Source: Lentihominibacter butyricus (GTDB taxonomy: Bacteria; Bacillota; Clostridia; Peptostreptococcales; Anaerovoracaceae). Taken from it: DNA of 64,000 bases. The stretch is taken from the NCBI RefSeq assembly GCF_025567305.1, contig NZ_JAOQJP010000001.1:248001-312000 (forward strand). The letters are read 5' to 3'. The first letter of the stretch is position 1; each line of letters begins with the position of its first letter. A program made the position numbers and the translations under genes. Positions 35,681 through 43,313 of this stretch are shown one piece after another. Below the pieces are notes generated by a model. The model did not search any database. It was not told the origin of the DNA and saw nothing but the letters and a program-made list of their open reading frames with translations.

Positions 35681-35995
35681 ATGAAAACTACTTGCAGAAA
35701 GAAATATAGGATCAAATCAAAATTCAGATTCATAACATCTGTCGTTATAATGGCAGGCCTTATGATCGGCATCATAGGAGCTGTTTCAGGGCTGAATGTT
35801 TCAAGAGCGCTGACAGAAACAAAATATAAAGAAGTGCAGATATGCTACGGCGATACTTTATGGGATATCGCCAATACATACAAATCTGATGATACAGACA
35901 CACGAAAAGCTGTATTCGAGATATGCAAAGCAAACGATATCGAAGCATCAGATCTGGAACCCGGGATGACGATCTCAGTACCCGAAGATCTATAA
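35681..35995 (+). CDS. YneA-like LysM protein, SOS-induced division inhibitor
   Basis: A 104-residue protein with a basic N-terminus, one membrane helix (about residues 17-38) and a C-terminal LysM-type domain (about 50-101: VQICYGDTLWDIANTYK, CKANDIEASDLEPGMTISVP). This is the layout of YneA, the SOS-induced inhibitor that halts division in Bacillus. GAGGAG precedes the ATG at 35681. The promoter carries three LexA-like boxes, which strongly supports SOS control. A lexA gene, commonly the divergent neighbour, is not present in the window. Confidence 0.85.
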   Translation: MKTTCRKKYRIKSKFRFITSVVIMAGLMIGIIGAVSGLNVSRALTETKYKEVQICYGDTLWDIANTYKSDDTDTRKAVFEICKANDIEASDLEPGMTISVPEDL

Positions 35996-36156
35996 ATGCA
36001 CATCTTTTCGATGGTATAAGATATCAAAAGCGCAAAATAAAATCGCTTAAATCGAAAAATAGAGCTTCAAAAAATCGAATCATCGATAAAAAATTATTAA
36101 TTTATAGCATCATGGACAACGTCTCGAAAAAATCATAATAAACATATATTCCAATC

Positions 36157-36204
36157 AAGAAAAACAGGCACTGCATATAAAAACTGCAAATGCCTGTTTT
36201 TCTT
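36157..36204 (+). terminator. Bidirectional terminator after the YneA-like gene
   Basis: A perfect 14-base stem, AAGAAAAACAGGCA (36157-36170) with TGCCTGTTTTTCTT (36191-36204), has A-rich and T-rich outer arms and can stop transcripts from either side. Confidence 0.9.
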
Positions 36205-36253
36205 ATAACATATGAAATCTCACATAGAGATGGACATATGGGATTTTCACTTT

Positions 36254-36287
36254 AACTATTCCCATAATTATGATTATAGGAATAGTT
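36254..36287 (-). terminator. Hairpin downstream of ruvX
   Basis: AACTATTCC (36254-36262) pairs with GGAATAGTT (36279-36287). It lies 29 bases after the ruvX stop on the minus strand; the T-run is poor, so termination is only possible. Confidence 0.4.
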
Positions 36288-36315
36288 GCTTTTCTCTAAT
36301 ATCGCTCTCCTATTC

Positions 36316-36741
36316 CTATAATGAAGCCAGATAACCCTGCAGGATTATTACTGCGGCCTGTTTATCGATCACTTTTTTTCTTTTACCGCGGCTCACATCT
36401 GCTTCGATCAGAACCTTTTCGGCCATGACAGTGGTCAGACGTTCATCGTAAAATTCGATCTTCACATCTGCCATGCCGCTGCTGCGCATTTTATTTTCGA
36501 GCATCGTTTTGAATTCGTATACTTTTTCGGTCTGCGGACTGTCAGTTCCATCGAGCTTTTTAGGAAGTCCGATCACGACAGTGTCGCAGCCGAACTCTCT
36601 GATATAATCCATTACCTTGCCGGAATCCTTTCTGATCCCTACTCTTTCTATAGTCGTTACACCCTGCGCCGTTATATTGAGTGCGTCGCTTACAGCAACG
36701 CCTATAGTTTTATCACCTACGTCAAGTGCCAGTTTCTTCAT
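36316..36741 (-). CDS. ruvX: Holliday junction resolvase-like RuvX (YqgF)
   Basis: A 141-residue RNase H-fold protein: LALDVGDKTIGVAVSD with the first acidic residue, IVIGLPKKLDGTD-type loop (VVIGLPKKLDG), FYDERLTTVMAE with the second, and VIDKQAAVIILQGYL with the third. The family acts in 16S rRNA 5' maturation and was proposed as a Holliday junction resolvase. The start at 36741 is chosen for the family N-terminus MKKLALDVG and follows AGGATAAAAAG. It lies downstream of ireB but a terminator at 36939 separates them, so it probably has its own promoter near 36770. Confidence 0.94.
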   Translation of the reverse strand: MKKLALDVGDKTIGVAVSDALNITAQGVTTIERVGIRKDSGKVMDYIREFGCDTVVIGLPKKLDGTDSPQTEKVYEFKTMLENKMRSSGMADVKIEFYDERLTTVMAEKVLIEADVSRGKRKKVIDKQAAVIILQGYLASL

Positions 36742-36849
36742 TATCTTTTTATCCTTCCTGTACCATTCATTATATTGACTGTATACCGTAAACATCGTGA
36801 CCTTACTTTTTCTATGGTCGCTACTCTATACGCTGTTATTCAGCTCGTA

Positions 36850-36884
36850 TGATACTGAGACCGCAGCATTATGATCTGAGATCA
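36850..36884 (-). repeat. Dispersed 35-bp double-hairpin repeat, copy B
   Basis: Read on the minus strand this is TGATC-TCA-GATCA, TAA, then TGCTG-CGGTCT-CAGTA, the same two-hairpin element as at 33819. The two differences fall in a loop and in a position where a G-U pair keeps the stem. It is in the sense direction about 108 bases before ruvX. Confidence 0.9.
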
Positions 36885-36938
36885 GCAGTTAACATAATTT
36901 TTTTATCGCAATCAAACGGAGAATTCTTCACTCAAAAG

Positions 36939-36967
36939 AAAAAGGCGGACATTGCTGTTCGCCTTTT
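36939..36967 (-). terminator. Terminator after ireB
   Basis: On the minus strand AAAAAGGCGAACA and TGTCCGCCTTTTT form a stem with a short loop, ending in T5 about 20 bases after the ireB stop. Confidence 0.85.
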
Positions 36968-36985
36968 TAATTGATCTACAAGTCA

Positions 36986-37234
36986 TTATCTGCGGAGATA
37001 TGCTCTGATGAGTTCTTCTACCAGATCGTCTCTTTCGATTCTTCCCATTACGTTTCTGGCATTGTTGTGGCTCGTAATGTATGAAGGATCGCCGGATAAA
37101 ATATATCCTACCATCTGATCGATAGCGTTATACCCTCTTTCCTCCAGCGCATCGTATACTATATTTAAAATCTCTTCGATAGTTCTCTGCTCTATTTTAT
37201 CGAAATTATCATACATTCTAGTTTGCCTATCCAT
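36986..37234 (-). CDS. ireB: IreB family regulatory phosphoprotein
   Basis: An 82-residue protein of the former UPF0297 family: MYDNFDKIEQRTIEEILNIVYDALEERGYNAIDQMVGYILSGDPSYITSHNNAR followed by DDLVEELIRAYL. In Enterococcus IreB is phosphorylated by the PASTA kinase IreK and tunes cell-wall antibiotic tolerance; here the threonine-bearing N-terminus is MDRQTRMY. The start at 37234 has GGAGG nine bases before it. Position between alaS and ruvX is the conserved Bacillota order. Confidence 0.94.
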   Translation of the reverse strand: MDRQTRMYDNFDKIEQRTIEEILNIVYDALEERGYNAIDQMVGYILSGDPSYITSHNNARNVMGRIERDDLVEELIRAYLRR

Positions 37235-37264
37235 CGTATAACCTCCGTTCATCTATATATTGGA

Positions 37265-37294
37265 ATTATAACACCCTCATATACTTAAATACAA
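37265..37294 (-). promoter_or_regulatory. Possible sigma-A promoter of ireB
   Basis: On the minus strand TTGTAT (37294-37289) and a perfect TATAAT (37270-37265) are 18 bases apart, about 30 bases before the ireB start codon. Confidence 0.45.
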
Positions 37295-37360
37295 GTAAAA
37301 ACATATATTTACACAAAATTATCACATCTTGTATATATTGTAAATCGTCAGCATTGTCAT

Positions 37361-37486
37361 TCAACTCAGGAACCTTGCAGGATCCTGAGCGCCAGCCTGT
37401 GCCATATCGGCTTTACAGCCTACCGCCGCCACCACTGCTACCGTGATTTCCTTGATCATCTTGCCGGGCAGCGTTGCCGAAAAATC
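37361..37486 (-). pseudogene. Decayed copy of the alaS 3' end
   Basis: On the minus strand this stretch reads GKMIKEITVAVVAAVGCKAD then MAQAGAQDPARFLS and a TGA at 37363-37361. It aligns with the C-terminal tail of the neighbouring alaS (GKMIKEIAAAAGGGGGGKAD, MAQAGAKDPAKIPD), at both protein and DNA level. The copy has lost the poly-glycine run and ends thirteen residues early. It has no start or ribosome-binding site, so it is a relic, from tandem duplication or from replacement of an older alaS. Confidence 0.85.
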
Positions 37487-37549
37487 AGTGTAGATCCGGT
37501 GCCGATGCAGTAATGATCGCTGAAGCTCTATTTTGCGATTTAGCTGAAA

Positions 37550-40177
37550 TTATGCCTGAAGCAGCTCTGCAGCCTTTGCAAAAGCATCAGGGATCTTTGC
37601 AGGATCCTTAGCGCCGGCCTGTGCCATGTCAGCCTTGCCGCCACCGCCGCCGCCTGCTGCTGCTGCGATCTCCTTGATCATCTTGCCGGCGTGATAGCCT
37701 TTTTCCACGACATCGTCTGACAGTGAAACGAGGAATGTCACCTTGCCGCCTGAAACTGCAGCGAATACCATAGCGATGCCCTTGTTGTCAGCCTTGATCT
37801 GGTCTGACAGACCTCTGAGGTCATTGATGTTGTAATCATCGAACTGCTTTGTGATCAGCTTTATTCCGTTCACTTCAACAGCTTCATCTATGAGACTGCC
37901 GAGACCCTTGTTCATCTCTGCCTTCTTGAGTTCTTCGACTTCCTTCTTGAGCGCCTTGACCTCATCTGCAAGTGCTGACGCTCTGTCCGTGATCATATCG
38001 CGCTTTGCCTTGAGTATGCCTGAAACGTCTGATATGAGAGCTTCATCTTCATTGTACTTTTCGAGGATTCCCATTCCTGTAACAGCTTCTATCCTTCTCA
38101 CGCCAGAAGCGACTCCGGATTCACTGAGTATCTTGAATGCACCTATCTGTCCGGAGTTTTTCACATGAGTACCTCCGCACAGCTCGCAGCTGTAGTCTCC
38201 TATCGAAACGACTCTGACAGTATCGCCGTACTTTTCGCCGAAGAGGGCCGTAGCGCCAGTCTTTGCAGCATCCTTCGCCGACATCACTTCAGTAGTGACA
38301 TCCAGGAAGTGGCTGATCTTGTTGTTGACCATCTCTTCAACGCTTGCGATCTCTTCTGCAGTCATAGCCTGGAAATGGCTGAAGTCAAATCTGAGACCAT
38401 CCTTTGTAACAGACGAACCTGCCTGCTTTACATGATCTCCGAGAACTTCCTGGAGAGCCTTGTGCAACAGATGCGTTGCAGTATGATTTGCAGAAGTCCT
38501 GTTTCTCTGAATTGCTATCGGCATAGCTTCGACGCTGTCGCCTACCTTGAGCACTCCGCTGAGCATCGTTACCTTGTGCACGAAAGCCTTGCCCATTTTC
38601 TTGACTTCGAGGACCTGCAGCGCACAGTCATCGTTGTACATGTATCCTTCGTCACTTGCCTGACCGCCGCTTTCCGCATAGAACGGAGTCTTGTCGAGGA
38701 CGATCATGCAGGTCTCGCCTTCTTTGGCACTGCCGAGCGGCTTCTGGTCATGGAATATGGACTTGACTGTGCCGAGAGTCACCAGCGTGTCGTATCCTGT
38801 GAATTCAGTCTCTTCACCGTGTACGAAAGCGTTCGACGCTTCATCCCATCCTGCGCCTTCCATTGCCTGCTCTACGTGCGAACGTTCTTTCTGCTCTGCC
38901 ATCGCAGCTTCGAACCCTTCGACATCCACTGAGAATCCCGATTCTTCAAGGATCTCTCTCGTAAGATCGATAGGGAATCCGTAAGTATCGTGGAGCTTGA
39001 ATGCGCTCTCGCCGTCAAGCACTGTATTTCCTGACGATTTGAGTTCGTCGATGTAACCGTTTATTATCCTCATGCCCTGGTCGATGGTAGCTGCGAACCT
39101 GTCTTCTTCGGCAGCAACGACCTTGCCGATCATCACGCGGCGTTTTTCCAGCTCAGGATAAGCATTCGCCGATATGTCGATGACTCTGCCGCAGAGCTTC
39201 GAAAGGAACGGTCCTTCGATGCCGAGGAGTCTGCCGTGTCTTGCAGCTCTTCTGATGAGTCGTCTGAGGACGTATTCTCTTCCCTCGTTGCCCGGAGTGA
39301 TACCGTCGCCGATCATGAACGTCATCGATCTGAGATGGTCTGTGATTATCCTTATCGAAACGTCAGTGTCAGCTTCTCCGTTTTTGTATTCCACGCCGGA
39401 GACCTGAACGACGCCGTCAAGTATGTGTTTTATAGTATCTATATCGAATATCGAGTCAACACCCTGCATGATGCATGCCAGACGCTCGAGTCCCATTCCC
39501 GTATCGATGTTAGGATGCGCCAGATCAGAGTAGTTGCCTTCGTCATCACGGCTGAACTGAGTGAACACGTGGTTCCAGAACTCGATGTATCTGTCGCAGT
39601 CACAGCCCGGTTTGCAGTCAGGGTTGTGACAGCCGTACTTTTCGCCTCTGTCATAGTAGATTTCCGAGCACGGACCGCACGGACCTGTTCCGATCTCCCA
39701 GAAGTTGTCGTCCTTTCCGAGACGGACGATCCTTTCCTCCGGCATACCGATGATATCCTTCCAGATAGCATACGCATCATCGTCATCCTCGTAAACAGTC
39801 GCCCAGAGCTTGTCAGTCGGCATGTGGAGCACCTGAGTGATGAATTCCCAGCCCCATGTCAGCGACTCCTTCTTGAAATAGTCTCCGAATGAAAAGCTTC
39901 CGAGCATTTCAAAGAATGTGCCGTGTCTTGATGTAAAGCCCACGTTTTCGATGTCGCCTGTCCTTATACACTTCTGACATGTAGTCATACGCTTGCTCGG
40001 CGGAGTCTCGATCCCTGCGAAGTAAGGCTTCAGCGGCGCCATGCCCGAGTTTATCAGAAGCAGACTCTTCTCATTCTTGCCCGGAACCAGCGGGAAGCTC
40101 TGTCTCCTGTAATGTTCCTTTGATTCGTAAAAGCTTAAAAACAGTTCTCTGATTTTATTCAAACCGAGTTTTTCCAT
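37550..40177 (-). CDS. alaS: Alanyl-tRNA synthetase
   Basis: An 875-residue class II synthetase. The catalytic domain begins GLNKIRELFLSFYESKEHYR with LLINSGMAPLKPYF and CQKCIRTGDIENVGFTSRHGTFFEMLGSFSFGDYFK; the editing domain has the zinc motifs HTATH and CELCGGTH; the C-terminus ends in the Gly-rich GGGGGGKADMAQAG of the C-Ala domain. It charges tRNA-Ala and clears mischarged Ser/Gly. The start at 40177 is supported by GGAGGA and by the family N-terminus. It has its own promoter behind the pyr operon terminator and a decayed copy of its own tail just downstream. Confidence 0.97.
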   Translation of the reverse strand: MEKLGLNKIRELFLSFYESKEHYRRQSFPLVPGKNEKSLLLINSGMAPLKPYFAGIETPPSKRMTTCQKCIRTGDIENVGFTSRHGTFFEMLGSFSFGDYFKKESLTWGWEFITQVLHMPTDKLWATVYEDDDDAYAIWKDIIGMPEERIVRLGKDDNFWEIGTGPCGPCSEIYYDRGEKYGCHNPDCKPGCDCDRYIEFWNHVFTQFSRDDEGNYSDLAHPNIDTGMGLERLACIMQGVDSIFDIDTIKHILDGVVQVSGVEYKNGEADTDVSIRIITDHLRSMTFMIGDGITPGNEGREYVLRRLIRRAARHGRLLGIEGPFLSKLCGRVIDISANAYPELEKRRVMIGKVVAAEEDRFAATIDQGMRIINGYIDELKSSGNTVLDGESAFKLHDTYGFPIDLTREILEESGFSVDVEGFEAAMAEQKERSHVEQAMEGAGWDEASNAFVHGEETEFTGYDTLVTLGTVKSIFHDQKPLGSAKEGETCMIVLDKTPFYAESGGQASDEGYMYNDDCALQVLEVKKMGKAFVHKVTMLSGVLKVGDSVEAMPIAIQRNRTSANHTATHLLHKALQEVLGDHVKQAGSSVTKDGLRFDFSHFQAMTAEEIASVEEMVNNKISHFLDVTTEVMSAKDAAKTGATALFGEKYGDTVRVVSIGDYSCELCGGTHVKNSGQIGAFKILSESGVASGVRRIEAVTGMGILEKYNEDEALISDVSGILKAKRDMITDRASALADEVKALKKEVEELKKAEMNKGLGSLIDEAVEVNGIKLITKQFDDYNINDLRGLSDQIKADNKGIAMVFAAVSGGKVTFLVSLSDDVVEKGYHAGKMIKEIAAAAGGGGGGKADMAQAGAKDPAKIPDAFAKAAELLQA

Positions 40178-40276
40178 GATGTGTATCCTCCTAAAATCCG
40201 GACACCGGCAGACATGAATACCTGCATCCGGTCCTTTATAATGCAGGAAATACCGCTTTGCGATATTCCATAATAT

Positions 40277-40311
40277 CAAAAAAATCGCCCGCCAGCACAA
40301 GATACCGGCGG
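40277..40311 (-). terminator. Terminator-like hairpin in the alaS leader
   Basis: On the minus strand CCGCC (40311-40307) pairs with GGCGG (40293-40289) across a 13-base loop, and GCGA plus seven T follow. It would form within the first 45 bases of the alaS transcript, an attenuator-like position. No T-box sequence (GTGGNACCGCG) is present in this leader. Confidence 0.55.
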
Positions 40312-40324
40312 AGCCGACTTTATA

Positions 40325-40353
40325 AGTATACCAGAAATACATTCCAATTTCAA
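40325..40353 (-). promoter_or_regulatory. Sigma-A promoter of alaS
   Basis: TTGAAA (40353-40348) and TATACT (40330-40325) are 17 bases apart on the minus strand, with TG one base before the -10 (extended -10). It begins directly after the T-run of the pyr operon terminator. Confidence 0.75.
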
Positions 40354-40424
40354 TAAAAATGACGTCCCGCGCATCAAATCCGAACGATCCCGTAACGGGC
40401 ATTCTCGATGATGTGAGACGTCAC
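40354..40424 (-). terminator. Terminator of the pyr operon
   Basis: On the minus strand GTGACGTC (40424-40417) pairs with GACGTCAT (40366-40359), enclosing a shorter stem (ATCA with TGAT) and an inner CCCG-TTA-CGGG hairpin, and is followed by TTTTTATT. It lies 40 bases after the pyrI stop. Confidence 0.8.
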
Positions 40425-40463
40425 TTCACGATAGTTTTATACAGTTTTTATCCTGTTTTTACA

Positions 40464-40880
40464 CTATTTTGCTTTGCTCTCGCAGTATATGCATCTGTAT
40501 ACGAGATTTTCCCTGTCTGTGAGCTTGAACACATGCGGCAGCTCCTGCTCCGTAGTCGTGATGCATCGCGGATTCTTGCACTTTATGACATCCGTGATCT
40601 CCTCAGGCGGCTCGATATGCGTGCGCTTTGCAAGCTTGCCGTTTTCGATGATGTTTACCGTGATGCCTGCATCGATATAGCCGATCGCATCGAGGTTGAC
40701 GTCGATGATCCTGTCGATCTTGATGATGTCCTTCCTGCCGAGCTTCTGGCTCTCTGCGTTCTTGATCAGTGCCACCTGGCAGTCCAGTGAGTCCAGTCCG
40801 AGGATCTTATAAAGCTTCATGCCTGCGCCTGCTTTGATGTGGTCGAGAACTATGCCGTTTTCTATCTTTCCTATGATCAT
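40464..40880 (-). CDS. pyrI: Aspartate carbamoyltransferase regulatory subunit
   Basis: A 138-residue PyrI: an N-terminal allosteric nucleotide-binding domain (IENGIVLDHIKAGAGMKLYKILGL, NLDAIGYIDAGITVNIIENG) and a C-terminal zinc domain with CKNPRC and CIYC. It binds CTP/ATP and links catalytic trimers to give allosteric aspartate carbamoyltransferase. The start codon directly abuts the pyrB stop. A separate PyrI marks the Escherichia-type enzyme, which also occurs in Clostridia but not in Bacillus. Confidence 0.97.
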   Translation of the reverse strand: MIIGKIENGIVLDHIKAGAGMKLYKILGLDSLDCQVALIKNAESQKLGRKDIIKIDRIIDVNLDAIGYIDAGITVNIIENGKLAKRTHIEPPEEITDVIKCKNPRCITTTEQELPHVFKLTDRENLVYRCIYCESKAK

Positions 40881-41795
40881 TTATTTCACCTCCAGAAGCT
40901 TGAGTATCAGTGCCATTCTTATGAATTTGCCGTTGAGCACCTGCTCGAAATACGTTGCTCGCGGATCGTCGTCGACAGCGACAGAGATCTCGTTGACACG
41001 CGGCAGCGGATGGAGTATGCTCAGGTCTTCCTTCGCGTTGTCCAGCTTGTCCGGCGTGAGGATATAGCTGTCCTTGAGTCTTATATAGTCCTGTTCGTTG
41101 AAGAATCGCTCTCTCTGTACTCTCGTCATGTAAAGTATGTCGAGCTGCGGCATCGCTGCCTCGAGGTCTGTGGTCTCGATGTATTCGATGTTGTTTTTCT
41201 CCAGCACTTCGTGTTTGAGGTATTCAGGGATCTTCAGCTCTTCAGGCGAGATAAGTATGAATTTCACGTTTTCATAGCGAGACATCGCACTTATCAGCGA
41301 GTGTACCGTACGTCCGAACTTGAGGTCTCCGCACAGACCGACTGTCATGTCGCTGAGCCTGCCCTTTTCCCTGCTGATCGTCAGAAGGTCAGTGAGCGTC
41401 TGTGTAGGGTGGTTGTGGCCGCCGTCTCCTGCGTTTATCACAGGAACGGTCGACTTTCTCGAAGCGACCATCGGTGCGCCCTCTTTCGGGTGCCTCATCG
41501 CGATGATGTCGGCATATGCTCCTACTGTCCTTATCGTGTCTGCTACACTTTCGCCCTTTGATGCTGAAGAGCTCTGAGCTTCCGAGAACCCCAGCACGTT
41601 TCCGCCCAGCTCGTACATAGCAGCCTCAAAGCTGAGTCTCGTTCTGGTCGACGGCTCGAAAAACAGCGTTGCCAGCTTCTTGCCATGGCATTTTTCAGCG
41701 TACTTTTCGGGGTGAGCGATTATGTCCTTCGCCACGTCTATCATCTCATCGATTTCTTCTGTACCGAGTTGCATGATGTCGATCAAATGTTTCAT
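40881..41795 (-). CDS. pyrB: Aspartate carbamoyltransferase catalytic subunit
   Basis: A 304-residue transcarbamylase with the carbamoyl-phosphate motif FFEPSTRTRLSFEAAM, GGNVLGFSEAQSSSASKGES (Ser/Lys loop from the neighbouring subunit), the IINAGDGGHNHPTQTL-like stretch and YMTRVQRERF, HPLPRVNEI. It forms N-carbamoyl aspartate in pyrimidine synthesis. GGAGGT lies before the ATG. It is paired with pyrI, so feedback control at protein level is expected. Confidence 0.97.
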   Translation of the reverse strand: MKHLIDIMQLGTEEIDEMIDVAKDIIAHPEKYAEKCHGKKLATLFFEPSTRTRLSFEAAMYELGGNVLGFSEAQSSSASKGESVADTIRTVGAYADIIAMRHPKEGAPMVASRKSTVPVINAGDGGHNHPTQTLTDLLTISREKGRLSDMTVGLCGDLKFGRTVHSLISAMSRYENVKFILISPEELKIPEYLKHEVLEKNNIEYIETTDLEAAMPQLDILYMTRVQRERFFNEQDYIRLKDSYILTPDKLDNAKEDLSILHPLPRVNEISVAVDDDPRATYFEQVLNGKFIRMALILKLLEVK

Positions 41796-41862
41796 TTGTA
41801 CCTCCTTTTGATCACGTTTTGATAGTTTTGATATATCTGAAGCATGTCGTCATTCTGTCTGA

Positions 41863-42495
41863 CTATTTCTCTATCCAGCTTTCGTCCTGCGGGTCGTCCC
41901 TGAAAGCCTTGAGCTTGACGAGATCTGATTCCCTGATGTAGCCTGTCTCGACTGCCACCTGTGAGATCGTGTCGAAATCCGTCAGGCTTATGTTCTTCAC
42001 GTCTGCCGCAGCCAGTCTTTCAAGTCCTTTTTTCATTCCGTATGTAAAGATGCTCACCACGCCGAGTACTTCAGCGCCTGCCTCGCGCAGGGCTTCGACC
42101 ACGTCTATCACGCTGCCGCCGGTCGAGATCAGATCCTCGATGACTACGACCTTCTGGCCCTTTTCAAGACGGCCTTCGATACGGTTGTTCCTGCCGTGAT
42201 CCTTCGCTCCCGAACGCACGTATCCCATAGGGATCCCCATGATGTGTGCCGCGATCGCCGCATGTGCGATGCCTGCAGTGCTCGTTCCCATCAGCACCTC
42301 GGCTTCCGGATAGTTTTCCTTTACAGTGTCTGCTATCGCCTGCTCGACCGTGTTTCTGATCTCAGGCGCAGTAAGTATCAGTCTGTTGTCACAGTATATC
42401 GGGCTCTTTATGCCGCTCGCCCATGTGAAAGGCTTCTGCGGGCTGAGGAAAACCGCTTCGATGTCGAGCAGTCCTTTTGCTATTTTTCTCTTCAT
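41863..42495 (-). CDS. pyrE: Orotate phosphoribosyltransferase
   Basis: A 210-residue type I phosphoribosyltransferase: FTWASGIKSPIYCDNR at the start, MGTSTAGIAHAA, the flexible loop YVRSGAKDHGRNNRIEGRL and the PRPP-binding VVVIEDLISTGGSV. It makes OMP from orotate and PRPP. GGAGGTAG precedes the start. It is 67 bases upstream of pyrB within the operon. Confidence 0.96.
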   Translation of the reverse strand: MKRKIAKGLLDIEAVFLSPQKPFTWASGIKSPIYCDNRLILTAPEIRNTVEQAIADTVKENYPEAEVLMGTSTAGIAHAAIAAHIMGIPMGYVRSGAKDHGRNNRIEGRLEKGQKVVVIEDLISTGGSVIDVVEALREAGAEVLGVVSIFTYGMKKGLERLAAADVKNISLTDFDTISQVAVETGYIRESDLVKLKAFRDDPQDESWIEK

Positions 42496-42614
42496 TTTCT
42501 ACCTCCGTTTTATGTAAAGTCTCAGCATTCCGGCTGTGTGCCGGCTGTCTCTCAGACAAGCATGCCGGTGTTTCTCAGATGTCTCTCATGCGGATGCTCC
42601 GCAGCCGGGCTTTG

Positions 42615-43313
42615 TCAGCCGACGAATTCTTCGACGCATCTTTCGTATGCCGCGAGCGGATCGTCCGACGCCGTGATGCTCCTGCCGACTACGATGTAGT
42701 CCGAGCCGAGCTCCCTGGCCTTCGCAGGCGTAGTGACTCTGGCCTGATCGCCTTTATCGTCATCTGCAAAGCGCACTCCCGGGGTCACCGTCAGGAAGCT
42801 GTCGCCGCACATGTCGTGCACCTTAGGTGATTCGAGCGGAGAACATACGACACCGTCGAGACCTGCAGCCTTTGCATTAGCCGCATAGTGAGCCACCACC
42901 TGCTCCATCTCCCTGTCTATCAGCAGATCGCGCTGCATCCTTTCCTCGGTCGTGGAAGTCAGTTGTGTGACAGCTATCAGCAGCGGACGCTCTCCGTCTC
43001 CCGAGCTGAGCCCCTCGATCGCCGCTTTCATCATGTCTATCGTTCCGGCAGCGTGCACATTGCACATGTCTACACCGAGTCCGGCGAGCACGCTCATAGA
43101 TTTTCTGACCGTGTTAGGGATATCGTGAAGCTTCAGATCGAGGAATACCTTATGCCCCCTCATCTTCAGGATCTTTACGATATCGGGGCCTTCCGCATAA
43201 AAAAGCTCCATACCGATCTTCACATATGGTCTCTTTTCTCCCAGCTTGTCGAGAAAGCGCAGCGTTTCCTCACTGCTGCTGAAATCACATGCGATTATTA
43301 CGTCTTTTCCCAT
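42615..43313 (-). CDS. pyrF: Orotidine 5'-phosphate decarboxylase
   Basis: A 232-residue TIM-barrel enzyme with the catalytic DLKLHDIPNTV motif (Lys and two Asp), VKIGMELFYAEGPDIV, VHAAGTIDMMKAA, and the phosphate loop TPGVRF-VVGRSIT. It turns OMP into UMP. It starts one base inside the pyrD stop, so the two are coupled. About 120 bases separate it from pyrE, the largest gap within the operon, with no gene in it. Confidence 0.96.
   Translation of the reverse strand: MGKDVIIACDFSSSEETLRFLDKLGEKRPYVKIGMELFYAEGPDIVKILKMRGHKVFLDLKLHDIPNTVRKSMSVLAGLGVDMCNVHAAGTIDMMKAAIEGLSSGDGERPLLIAVTQLTSTTEERMQRDLLIDREMEQVVAHYAANAKAAGLDGVVCSPLESPKVHDMCGDSFLTVTPGVRFADDDKGDQARVTTPAKARELGSDYIVVGRSITASDDPLAAYERCVEEFVG

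Noticed and set aside
40839..41561. Long + strand frame opposite pyrB
   Set aside because: Shadow of pyrB, whose motifs on the minus strand are unmistakable.
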